From QHXW01 sp041486185 (GTDB taxonomy: Bacteria; Acidobacteriota; Terriglobia; Bryobacterales; Bryobacteraceae), in contig JBGPKX010000224.1 in NCBI GenBank assembly GCA_041486185.1, forward strand, positions 1 to 10,152: 10,152 nt of DNA, written 5' to 3'. The first letter of the stretch is position 1, and each line of letters starts with the position of its first letter. Of the stretch, positions 1 through 6,930 are shown one piece after another. Both the position numbers and the translations under genes were made by a program. The notes beneath the pieces are model-generated. The model was not told the DNA's origin. It saw only the letters and a list, made by a program, of their open reading frames with translations, and ran no database searches.

Positions 1-353
1 AAGCTCCGTTTTGGGCCACAGCAGCCAGTTCCCAATTCGCGCAGTTAGCTTTCGTATCTGGCGTCGTGAGTCATAGGTTCGTTGAAGAATTGCAGCGGCG
101 TGTGGCGCGGGCCCTCGGCCTACGGTGTCGGCACTCGTGTTGACACGTCTTGGATCGAAAAGGTCGAGATGAGTCTCGACCCAGCAGCCTGATCGGCTGC
201 GCCGCCGCGCTGTTCAACGACCTTCTGCCTCACCACACTAGAGGAATTGCGCGATCCGAACGTCGATCACTTCGATGCGGCGCGTTGAGAATTCCCGGGT
301 CTCGCGGTCGCGCCGAATGGACACGCAGGAATGTCTGTCCTACGCTGGTAGGG
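1..353. other. Region upstream of der with no recognisable gene
   Basis: I see no convincing gene in these 353 bases. A plus-strand frame is open from the left edge to a TGA at 141-143 (46 codons), but its translation resembles no family I know and its composition is not clearly coding; it could be the tail of an upstream gene. The der reading frame stays open upstream to a TTG at 150, but those 68 codons give an arginine-rich, low-complexity peptide unlike any Der N-terminus. No tRNA-like cloverleaf or T-loop was found. The one clear structure is a perfect 8-bp hairpin at 162-181. The der promoter presumably lies here, but I cannot point to a convincing -35/-10 pair. Confidence 0.5.
157..181 (-). 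terminator. Perfect hairpin, possible minus-strand intrinsic terminator
   Basis: GGTCGAGA (162-169) and TCTCGACC (174-181) pair perfectly over 8 bp around a TGAG tetraloop. Read on the minus strand, the stem is followed at once by TTTTCG, which is the form of a weak Rho-independent terminator. No minus-strand gene is visible upstream of it in this window, so the role is uncertain. It might instead be an RNA structure in the der leader. Confidence 0.3.
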
Positions 354-1697
354 ATGCCACAGACTACTCCCACGGTGGTGATCGTGGGGCGTCCCAACGT
401 TGGAAAATCGACGCTGTTCAACCGGATCACGCGGTCGAGGCGCGCCATTGTGGGCGATGAGCCAGGGATCACGCGGGACCGGATTCACGGCCAGGCGCGG
501 TATGACGGGCGGCAGTTCGAGGTAATCGACACCGGCGGCATCGTGGTCAACGAGTCGGAATACATTCCCGCACAAATACTCAAGCAGGCGCGGATAGCGT
601 TCGACAAGGCGGCGCATATCATTTTTCTCGTGGATGGGCGCGCCGAGATTACGGGCGCGGACCGCGACCTGGCGCAGATGCTGCTGCGGCTGGGCAAGCC
701 GGTGACGCTGGCGGTGAACAAGGCGGATACGGTGGCGCGCGAGGACCTGGCACACGAATTTTACGGGCTAGGGATTCGCGATGTTTTTCCGATATCGGCG
801 GAGCATGGCAAGGGAATCGACGATCTGCTGGCGCACGTGACGGCGGATCTGGTGGAGTCGGCGGTCGAGGAAGTAACGGAGGCCATCAAGGTTGCGATCA
901 TCGGGCGGCCGAACGTGGGGAAATCCACGCTGCTGAATGCGCTCACGGGCGAGGAGCGTGCGATTGTTTCGCCGATCGCGGGGACTACGCGCGATGCCGT
1001 GGATGCGTACGTGCGGCACGGAGAGACGGATTACGTGTTCGTCGACACCGCGGGGATACGGCGCAAAGGCAAGACCAAGCAGATGGCGGAGAAGCTGAGC
1101 GTGGTGATGGCGCGGCGGCACATCCGGCTGGCGCAGGTGGTGCTGGTGGTACTGGATGCAAGCGAAGGGGTGCTCGGCCTCGACGCGACCATCGCGGGTT
1201 ACGCGCACGAAGGCGGCCGCGCGGCGATCCTGTGCGTGAACAAGTGGGACGCGATCGGCAAAGAGAAGAAGCGTGGGTTCGAACAGCAGGTGCGGGATCA
1301 ACTGAAATTCATGGATTACGCACCGGTGGTGTTTCTCTCGGCGAAGATGGGCACGGGAATTGCGGGCCTCTACAAGCTGATCCGCGAGGTGTACGAGTCG
1401 GCGGGGCGGCGCATTCCGACCGGGGAGTTGAACCGCTTCGTGGAATCGCTGCACTTCGAAGAGCGGAAGATTTACTACATCACGCAGGCGTCGGTGTATC
1501 CGCCGACCTTCGTGGTGTTCACCGACCGGGCCGGAGATCTGCATTTTTCGCACGAACGGCATCTGGTGAATCAGATCCGGCGGCGATTCGGGTTCAAGGG
1601 GACGCCGGTAGAGTTGAAGACCAGGGGTAAGGGAACAAAGGGGGGCGCCGGGGGACGGAGGCGCACCATGAAGAAAGCCGATGAGTTCACAAATTGA
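354..1697 (+). CDS. der: Ribosome-assembly GTPase Der (EngA), tandem GTPase domains
   Basis: This is Der/EngA, the essential GTPase with two tandem G domains that binds the 50S subunit during late ribosome assembly in the cytoplasm. With the ATG at 354 the protein has 447 residues, a normal length for the family. The first G domain shows GRPNVGKST at 12-20, GITRD at 38-42, DTGG at 59-62, NKAD at 122-125 and SAE at 148-150. The second shows GRPNVGKST at 184-192, GTTRD at 210-214, DTAG at 231-234, NKWD at 296-299 and SAK at 329-331. From about residue 350 comes the KH-like domain, ending in a basic Gly/Lys/Arg-rich tail (about 423-441). ATG 354 is preferred because Der proteins begin only a few residues before the first P-loop. 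The upstream in-frame codons look non-coding. A GGTAGGG run directly abuts this ATG, so the Shine-Dalgarno spacing is poor. The last 17 bases overlap the next gene. Confidence 0.97.
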   Translation: MPQTTPTVVIVGRPNVGKSTLFNRITRSRRAIVGDEPGITRDRIHGQARYDGRQFEVIDTGGIVVNESEYIPAQILKQARIAFDKAAHIIFLVDGRAEITGADRDLAQMLLRLGKPVTLAVNKADTVAREDLAHEFYGLGIRDVFPISAEHGKGIDDLLAHVTADLVESAVEEVTEAIKVAIIGRPNVGKSTLLNALTGEERAIVSPIAGTTRDAVDAYVRHGETDYVFVDTAGIRRKGKTKQMAEKLSVVMARRHIRLAQVVLVVLDASEGVLGLDATIAGYAHEGGRAAILCVNKWDAIGKEKKRGFEQQVRDQLKFMDYAPVVFLSAKMGTGIAGLYKLIREVYESAGRRIPTGELNRFVESLHFEERKIYYITQASVYPPTFVVFTDRAGDLHFSHERHLVNQIRRRFGFKGTPVELKTRGKGTKGGAGGRRRTMKKADEFTN

Positions 1698-2439
1698 TTT
1701 TGGATACCCGTGGTGGTTGAGTTACGGACACCTCGTAATCACTGCGATCGCGCTGTCACTTTGGCTTGTCGGACGCGCCCGGAAATGGTCGAGGGTGCCG
1801 ATGATTTTGATCGGTGCTATGACCCTCTGGTCGGTGGCCGCATTCCTCGTCGCTCGCTTCGGCCTAAATGCAAACGGGCGGCTTCCGTTGCCTACACAGA
1901 AGTTCCTGACTTCGGGCACAGGACGAGTACTCGATATGGGCGCCGGTACCGGAAGATCGACGCTCATGGTCCTGGAAGCGCGGCCGCAAGCGACGGTGGT
2001 CGCGCTGGACCTCTTCGCCGATTCGTTTGAGCAACACTTCGGGCCGGGCAGGAGCGGACAGGAGAGACTACTATCCAATCTCAAAGCCGCAGGCGTGGAA
2101 CAGCGGGCCGCCATTCAGGCCGGCGACATGCGCAAGCTTCCTTTTGAGCCGGCCACGTTCGATGGAGTAGTGAGCACTTACGCCATCGATCACCTGGATC
2201 GTGAAGGGATCACCATGTCTCTCGGCGAAGCGTCACGGGTATTAAAACCTGGCGGCGAATTCCTGATGATGGTGATCACGAAAGACTTTTGGCTAAAGTT
2301 CACATTTGGACCGCTGCTCCTGCACAGCGGTACTCGGAACCAGGCGTGGTGGATGAGCCGCCTGAAGGAAGCCGGCTTTCAGGTGGTCGAGCAAGGAACA
2401 CGCCCGGCTACACTCTACATCCTGGCCCGCAAACCATGA
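1681..2439 (+). CDS. Membrane-anchored class I SAM-dependent methyltransferase
   Basis: The 252-residue protein begins with two hydrophobic stretches (about 13-31 and 38-60) that look like a transmembrane hairpin, followed by a class I SAM methyltransferase domain. The SAM-binding motif I is VLDMGAGTGRST at 83-94, the acidic residue after strand 2 is D110 (VALDLF), a GDM motif lies at 149-151, and RVLKPGG at 186-192 is the usual motif before strand 5. This resembles the Methyltransf_11/25 families. The substrate cannot be told from sequence; lipids, quinones or small molecules near the membrane are possible given the anchor (inference). The ATG at 1681 lies inside the last codons of der in another frame, with GAAGAAAG just upstream as a possible ribosome binding site within der. 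This points to cotranscription and perhaps translational coupling with der. If the true start lay further in, one hydrophobic segment could be lost. Confidence 0.82.
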   Translation: MSSQIDFGYPWWLSYGHLVITAIALSLWLVGRARKWSRVPMILIGAMTLWSVAAFLVARFGLNANGRLPLPTQKFLTSGTGRVLDMGAGTGRSTLMVLEARPQATVVALDLFADSFEQHFGPGRSGQERLLSNLKAAGVEQRAAIQAGDMRKLPFEPATFDGVVSTYAIDHLDREGITMSLGEASRVLKPGGEFLMMVITKDFWLKFTFGPLLLHSGTRNQAWWMSRLKEAGFQVVEQGTRPATLYILARKP

Positions 2440-2464
2440 CCGTTCGCATGGAGTCTAGGGCCGC

Positions 2465-2470
2465 AATGAT
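2465..2470 (+). promoter_or_regulatory. Weak candidate -10 box for iolB
   Basis: AATGAT matches four of six bases of TATAAT and ends 18 bases before the iolB ATG, about the same distance as the better -10 candidates elsewhere in this window. I see no good -35. It would let iolB be transcribed apart from der and the methyltransferase. Weak evidence. Confidence 0.2.
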
Positions 2471-2488
2471 CGTGGTAGTTTGGAAGCC

Positions 2489-3304
2489 ATGAACCTGCAA
2501 GTGAAGTCTCCAGGGGATGCGCCCGGCGTGTACCCCATCGTCCGGCGCGGCGAGAGACTCAAATACCTTTCGTTCACTATTGTTCAGCTCGGCCATGCAT
2601 TCGAACGGCACACCATGGAGAGCGGCGAGGAGGAACTCTCGCTCGACTTCTATAGCGGTCCGGTGCGCGTGGGGGTGGAAGGCCCTTCCGGCCGCTGGTC
2701 GTCTGAGATTCCGGCGCGCGCATCGATTCGCGAGCCCGGCCCCATGGTCTACGTTCCGGCGGGTTCGCAGGTGATCTTCACCAAACTCGACGGCGATGCG
2801 CGCATTACCGTCGCCGGTGCCCAGGGCAAATCCGGTGGAGTGCCGGCTCTGATTCGCGCCGAGGATGTCTCGGTCAACCGCGTCGGAAAAGACAACTGGA
2901 CACGCACCGTGTACACGCACATCGCCAATAACATCAATGCCGCGCGGCTGATTGCCGGCGAGACCGTGAACCAGCCCGGCGGTTGGTCGAGTTGCCCGCC
3001 GCATAAGCACGACCGTTTCGCTCCGCCGTCGGAAGTGCCCATGGAAGAGATCTACTATTTCCAGGTGGAACCGCGGCAGGGCTTCGGCTTCATGCGCGTC
3101 TACACCGCTCCGGGAGACCCGGATAGTTTCGATAACGCATACGCGGTCGAGCACGGTGATACGGTACTGATCCCGCGCGGCTATCATCCCGTAGTGGCGT
3201 GCCCCGGATACGCACTCAACTACACGTGGGTGCTGGCGGGCGAAGCGCGCACGTACGGAGCATGGAGCGACGATCCCAAACACGCCTGGATCAAACATTT
3301 GTAG
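2489..3304 (+). CDS. iolB: 5-deoxy-glucuronate isomerase
   Basis: The 271-residue product matches the KduI/IolB family of bicupin sugar isomerases and is closest to IolB, which converts 5-deoxy-D-glucuronate to 2-deoxy-5-keto-D-gluconate in myo-inositol catabolism. The diagnostic block runs from GETVNQPGGWSSCPPHKHD (157-175) to MEEIYYF (185-191). H172, H174, E187 and probably H233 are the likely metal ligands by family analogy. Length is normal for IolB. I chose ATG 2489, which has GGAAG two bases upstream; a TTG at 2480 in the same frame is less likely. It lies 49 bases after the methyltransferase and may share that transcript, although AATGAT at 2465-2470 could be a weak separate -10. No other inositol genes (iolA, C, D, E, G) are visible, so the pathway would have to be encoded elsewhere. 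A hairpin-forming GTAGC/GCTAC pair sits on its stop codon. Confidence 0.9.
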   Translation: MNLQVKSPGDAPGVYPIVRRGERLKYLSFTIVQLGHAFERHTMESGEEELSLDFYSGPVRVGVEGPSGRWSSEIPARASIREPGPMVYVPAGSQVIFTKLDGDARITVAGAQGKSGGVPALIRAEDVSVNRVGKDNWTRTVYTHIANNINAARLIAGETVNQPGGWSSCPPHKHDRFAPPSEVPMEEIYYFQVEPRQGFGFMRVYTAPGDPDSFDNAYAVEHGDTVLIPRGYHPVVACPGYALNYTWVLAGEARTYGAWSDDPKHAWIKHL

Positions 3305-3370
3305 CGCAAGGCTACCCGCTTTTGGGAGACCTGCGGCTTGTCGGCTCGCGCGGATCAGAAAAGCCGCGAC

Positions 3371-3399
3371 GGGTAACAGCCGCTGTTCACGCCCTTTTT
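3371..3399 (+). terminator. Candidate intrinsic terminator after iolB
   Basis: AACAG (3375-3379) pairs with CTGTT (3383-3387) around a CCG loop. An outer GGG (3371-3373) can pair with CCC (3392-3394) across a small internal loop, and five T residues follow (3395-3399). It would stop plus-strand transcription from iolB before the convergent peroxiredoxin gene, whose stop codon it touches. A second small stem, GTAGC/GCTAC (3301-3315), lies at the iolB stop. Confidence 0.45.
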
Positions 3400-3841
3400 A
3401 TTTGGCCGCCGCAAGCACTTCCTCGGGCGCCGGTTTGCCGCGCCTGGCGTACAGAATGGTTCCCTCCGGCCCGATCAGATACACCGTGCGTTTTACGATC
3501 AAGCCGTTGGCGTGATAGAGCGCACCCATCCGCTGGCCTTTATCCACTAGCAACGGAAAGGGAAATTTGTGCTTGTCGCGGAAACTCCGGTGACTGCCGG
3601 CGCTTTGCGGATTCACGCCGTACACCACGACGTTGCGCATCTTAGCCTGCTCCCAGCGGTCGCGAAATTCGCAGAGTTGCTTGCGGCAGGTGGACGTATC
3701 GTCGCCGGGATAGAAAACCAGCACAACGTTTTTTCCGCGCAGAGACGATAGCTGGACGGTTGCGCCGCTGTCATCGGGAAGCGCGAAATCCGGAGCTTTT
3801 GAACCAACGGGAAGCGGATCGGAGAATAGCCAGCCCAACAT
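3398..3841 (-). CDS. bcp: Bcp/PrxQ-type peroxiredoxin
   Basis: This 147-residue protein is a thioredoxin-fold peroxiredoxin of the AhpC/TSA superfamily, Bcp/PrxQ branch. It reduces hydrogen peroxide and organic hydroperoxides, with reducing power usually supplied by thioredoxin. The active site is in FYPGDDTSTCRKQLCEF (43-59): T49 and C52 form the TxxC peroxidatic motif, and C57, five residues on, is placed as the resolving cysteine of the atypical 2-Cys Bcp type. R118 (KRTVYLI) matches the conserved active-site arginine region. Length is close to family norm, and no signal peptide is apparent, so a cytoplasmic location is likely. Its ATG shares one base with the stop of the upstream secreted-protein gene (TAATG on the minus strand), strongly suggesting cotranscription and coupled translation. 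It converges on iolB with 93 bases between them. Confidence 0.92.
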   Translation of the reverse strand: MLGWLFSDPLPVGSKAPDFALPDDSGATVQLSSLRGKNVVLVFYPGDDTSTCRKQLCEFRDRWEQAKMRNVVVYGVNPQSAGSHRSFRDKHKFPFPLLVDKGQRMGALYHANGLIVKRTVYLIGPEGTILYARRGKPAPEEVLAAAK

Positions 3842-6819
3842 TACCGAATGGCGACCTTCACCGTGTTGCTTTGCACGCCGTTGATGGTCAGCGTGAGTGC
3901 CTGCGTGGCGCTCGGTGCGTCCTTTGGAATTTGGACGTTCACTTGATACAGCCCGCCATCATAAACCGGTGCGAGCCCGCTGTACTGCACCGTTGCAGGA
4001 ATGTTGGCGATGGAGACCTGCGGCTGAGCCACGGTCACCATCAAGCCCATGCTGTTTCTTTGCACGGCGCCCAACCCCGTGCAGTAAATCTCGATGAAGT
4101 GCCCGCGAAGCGCCGGCTGCTGCTCGGTGGTCTTGGTGGTTCCGGAGTTCAGGATCGCTCCGAAGTTACTGGCGGCGTTGAAGAAAATGCCGGGCGCCAC
4201 CAGGTTAACCGGCACCTGCAGGCTGGCGGAGGTGCTGGCACCGGTCGAGACCGTAAGAATCGCCGCGCCGGGCATGATGTCGGTGGGCGCCAGAAAGTTG
4301 ATCTGCGAGTCGCTCACGAACAGCAACTGCGCCGGCTCGTTGTTCACCATCACGCTGACATTCGCCAGCATGGTTGGCCATGGCAAACTTGCCTGCGAGG
4401 TGATGCCACCCGCCAGTGTGGTTCCGTAAATGGTCGCGAGAGCACCCGGCGCAATCCCGGTGACGAACGACGCCGCGTTGACGACTCCTGCCGCATTGAT
4501 GCTCGCCGGCGGCAGAGCCGTAATGTTCACGCGTTGCGTCGCCGGAGCGCCGTCGATGAATACCTGCAACTGGGCGCCGCTTGCCGCGCCCGGAGTCCAC
4601 TGAAAACTCACTTGGCCCGTGGCATCCGCTACAGCAACCTGGGGCGTGACCGTGCCGCCCGAGCTCGGCGCCGCCTGCACGCTCGCTCCCGGATAGAAGA
4701 GATGGTTCTGGTCCGTCACCTGCAAAACTATGGGCTGCGCCAGCGTGCCGTTATTTTGGAGCGCTTGCTTGTTTCCGGAAACCGTAGACAAAATCAGGAA
4801 CGCCGGCTGCAGCACCTGCACGCGCGCGTATGCCGTCTCGAAGGTGTCGTCCACGGTAGCTGACAAGTCTTCCACGCCCTGCTGGACGCCTGCGATCGTA
4901 AAACTCGCACCGGTCGCGCCCTTGGGAATCACCACCGACGCGGGCACGGAAATCGCGGCGGAACTCGCCATCAGGTTCACCGTAAGCGCCGCCGACGCCG
5001 GATGCTGAATCGAAACGCTTGCCGTGATCGCGCCGCCGGCCACCACGCCCGCCGCCGGCGCAACGGAAAGGGACAGCGTGTGGCGCAACGTGGTATCCAT
5101 ATGCGCGCGCCCGCCGGCAGCCTGTTCGTAGTACGGCTCCAACTGCGCGCGATAGCCTTCCACCTGCGCCAGTTCCTTGACGGAAGGAGTACTGCCCTGC
5201 TTCACGATGAGCACGAACGCCATGCGAAAGTGTCGCTGCGCCACCGTGCTGTCGGGCGTGCGCCGCCCCTCGGCCTGAATAATCTCGTTCACTTGAATAT
5301 CCCGGCGGCCACCGTCAAATGTAATGCCTACTTCCGGAAATTTCGTGGAAAACCCGGGTGGGTTCCCGGTCACCAGAAATGTCGGCGGCACTTCGCTGGG
5401 CGTACGGAAACCCATCAGGTACTGATCGAGGGGCGAGTATTGTTCCACGGTCGCCGTTACCTTGTAGCGCGGTTCGGCGTTCGGCCCGCTATCCTGAATG
5501 CGGTTGCCCTCCATGAACGAGGCCTCGGCATTAAAGTTGAAGGCCCAGTGCGCCTGCTGGATGCCCAGCATGGGGCGCGCCATCGGATCGTCGGGATCGG
5601 GCACGCTGGCGTACGCCAGAAACAGATGGCCGGCTTCATGCGCCATTAGCTTCAGCGTGGTGTATCCGCTATCGGCGCGAGCGCTGACGAGTTCCGTCGG
5701 GTCGCTCGGAAACTGGCTGAGCGGTCCGAGATTGAGCACCGCCTGCAGTCGCGAAGGCGAGCCGTATTCGCCTGCATCGTCGACCGCGAAATCGCCGTAA
5801 CCCGAGCGATTGTTTTTCACTGTCTGCTCCCACGAGACCGCGCCCGGACCCGCTGGAATGTCCTCGTCGTTCAGGAACGCGACGTAGTCGTAGGCGTCGT
5901 CGTGGGTCTCGTAGAATTTCTGGGTCGCGCTCTGAATGTCAATTTCGCTATCGCCGCCGAACCGCTCCGCCACTGTCGAGGAGTACGTCGCCGAGCTTCC
6001 CGCGAGAAATGAAACCACCGAACTCGATCCTTGAAAATGACCCGGCGCAATGCCCACAACGGCGCCCGTGGTATTGATCCCGTGGTACGCGAACTGAATT
6101 TGCCCGTCGGGAAAGAGTCGAACCTGGAAAGTCTGCAGGACTCCCGTGCCGAAATCCGAGTATTCCGGCACCTGCACCCAACTCACCATGAAGCGCGTAG
6201 CGTCGGCTGTGACTGTAACGCCTTTCACGGCCTTGGATGCATCGAGGTCGCGAAACAATGGGGAAATGCGCGGCCCCCCGGCCACCATCCGGCCCAAGGA
6301 GCGGTCGGTCGAAGCATTGTCGCCGGCGTTGAACGTGAGGTTCCCATCCGAATTGATGAAGACACTCTGGTACGTCTTGCCAAAAAATGCAAAGGGGAAC
6401 GGAATCTGTTCTACGTGAGAATCGTCGTCGCTAAGCTCGACGAGACTGCCCACCGAGGCTGCGCTGGCGTCGTAAGGGGCCCCGGCCAGCTGAAACTTGT
6501 AAGCCGTGGCCGCAGTGGAGGTGGGCGTAAAGGTCAGCGTTCTTTGGTCGAGGTTAAATGGATTGCGCTTGGCCACCACGCCATCGGAATCTTCCATGAT
6601 CGCGACATTGCCGATATCGCGCGCCGCTGAACGCGGGGCCGCCTGCGCTCCTGCCGACAGCAACTGCGCCGCGCGGCGCGCCAGCACCGCCTGCCGGTGC
6701 AGATGCATCTCTTCTTTCCGCCGCTCGGGGTTGGTGCCGCAGATGACTTTGATCTGCCGGGCGGTACCGGACTGCACCAACACCAGAGTGCTGAGAAGTA
6801 TCGCCAGACGACGGGACAT
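3841..6819 (-). CDS. Secreted multidomain protein with HEAGH zinc-protease motif, Ig-like domains and Solibacter C-terminal domain
   Basis: The 992-residue product starts with a signal peptide (about 1-20, cleavage near SGTA|RQ). A short segment with CGTNPERRKEEMHLHRQ (27-43) follows. Residues about 138-275 resemble a nidogen-like (NIDO) beta domain, including VFINSDGNLTF (153-163). A putative metallopeptidase domain (about 295-575) carries HEAGH at 394-398 (bases 5626-5640), then AHWAFNFNAEASFMEGN (423-439) and YSPLDQYLMGFRTPSEVPP (461-479). H394 and H398 would bind zinc and E395 would be the catalytic base; H424 or E437 are candidates for the third ligand (inference). Two Ig-like domains follow (about 577-670 and 671-768), then the Solibacter-type C-terminal domain (about 772-990, TIGR03437-like). 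An extracellular or cell-surface protease is likely, but its substrate is unknown. It heads a probable operon with the peroxiredoxin gene. No Shine-Dalgarno sequence is evident before the ATG. Confidence 0.87.
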   Translation of the reverse strand: MSRRLAILLSTLVLVQSGTARQIKVICGTNPERRKEEMHLHRQAVLARRAAQLLSAGAQAAPRSAARDIGNVAIMEDSDGVVAKRNPFNLDQRTLTFTPTSTAATAYKFQLAGAPYDASAASVGSLVELSDDDSHVEQIPFPFAFFGKTYQSVFINSDGNLTFNAGDNASTDRSLGRMVAGGPRISPLFRDLDASKAVKGVTVTADATRFMVSWVQVPEYSDFGTGVLQTFQVRLFPDGQIQFAYHGINTTGAVVGIAPGHFQGSSSVVSFLAGSSATYSSTVAERFGGDSEIDIQSATQKFYETHDDAYDYVAFLNDEDIPAGPGAVSWEQTVKNNRSGYGDFAVDDAGEYGSPSRLQAVLNLGPLSQFPSDPTELVSARADSGYTTLKLMAHEAGHLFLAYASVPDPDDPMARPMLGIQQAHWAFNFNAEASFMEGNRIQDSGPNAEPRYKVTATVEQYSPLDQYLMGFRTPSEVPPTFLVTGNPPGFSTKFPEVGITFDGGRRDIQVNEIIQAEGRRTPDSTVAQRHFRMAFVLIVKQGSTPSVKELAQVEGYRAQLEPYYEQAAGGRAHMDTTLRHTLSLSVAPAAGVVAGGAITASVSIQHPASAALTVNLMASSAAISVPASVVIPKGATGASFTIAGVQQGVEDLSATVDDTFETAYARVQVLQPAFLILSTVSGNKQALQNNGTLAQPIVLQVTDQNHLFYPGASVQAAPSSGGTVTPQVAVADATGQVSFQWTPGAASGAQLQVFIDGAPATQRVNITALPPASINAAGVVNAASFVTGIAPGALATIYGTTLAGGITSQASLPWPTMLANVSVMVNNEPAQLLFVSDSQINFLAPTDIMPGAAILTVSTGASTSASLQVPVNLVAPGIFFNAASNFGAILNSGTTKTTEQQPALRGHFIEIYCTGLGAVQRNSMGLMVTVAQPQVSIANIPATVQYSGLAPVYDGGLYQVNVQIPKDAPSATQALTLTINGVQSNTVKVAIR

Positions 6820-6839
6820 GGAAAATAGCCGAAGGTTCT

Positions 6840-6845
6840 ATTGTA
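6840..6845 (-). promoter_or_regulatory. Candidate -10 box for the secreted putative metalloprotease gene
   Basis: On the minus strand TACAAT matches five of six bases of TATAAT and ends 20 bases before the ATG at 6819. The best -35 is weak (TGATGT with an 18-base spacer, or CTGATG with 19). The transcript would have a leader of only about a dozen bases without a clear ribosome binding site. The surrounding 18-mer (6831-6848) closely resembles the one before the sigma factor gene at 9861-9878. Confidence 0.45.
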
Positions 6846-6900
6846 GCGGCTGGAGCGGCGATTACATCAGGGAAACACCGGATAGTGGTGTTGCATACCC

Positions 6901-6930
6901 AAAATACGAAACTTCGTGTGAAGTTTTCGG
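6901..6930 (-). terminator. Intrinsic terminator of the Gfo/Idh/MocA oxidoreductase gene
   Basis: Directly after the oxidoreductase stop codon the minus strand reads CGAAAACTTC, an ACAC loop, then GAAGTTTCG, and then TATTTT. The stem has nine pairs with one bulged A (6907-6915 with 6920-6929), and a U-rich tail completes a typical Rho-independent terminator. It separates the oxidoreductase from the downstream metalloprotease-peroxiredoxin unit. Confidence 0.65.

Noticed and set aside
3..143. Plus-strand frame open from the left edge to a TGA, 46 codons
   Set aside because: It matches no family I recognise and is too short to judge; it could be the end of an upstream gene but cannot be supported.
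150..353. N-terminal extension of the der frame from a TTG at 150
   Set aside because: The 68 extra residues are arginine-rich and unlike any Der N-terminus. The P-loop normally begins about ten residues from the start, which fits ATG 354.
768..1562. Minus-strand open frame of 264 codons opposite der
   Set aside because: It is a His/Arg-rich shadow of a highly conserved gene, with no recognisable motif.
2408..3298. Minus-strand open frame of 296 codons opposite iolB
   Set aside because: It mirrors iolB almost exactly and has no family features.
3760..4863. Long plus-strand open frame (367 codons) opposite the secreted protein gene
   Set aside because: It is an antisense shadow in high-G+C DNA, rich in Arg and His with no domain. 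The minus-strand gene here has clear Ig-like and Solibacter C-terminal domains.
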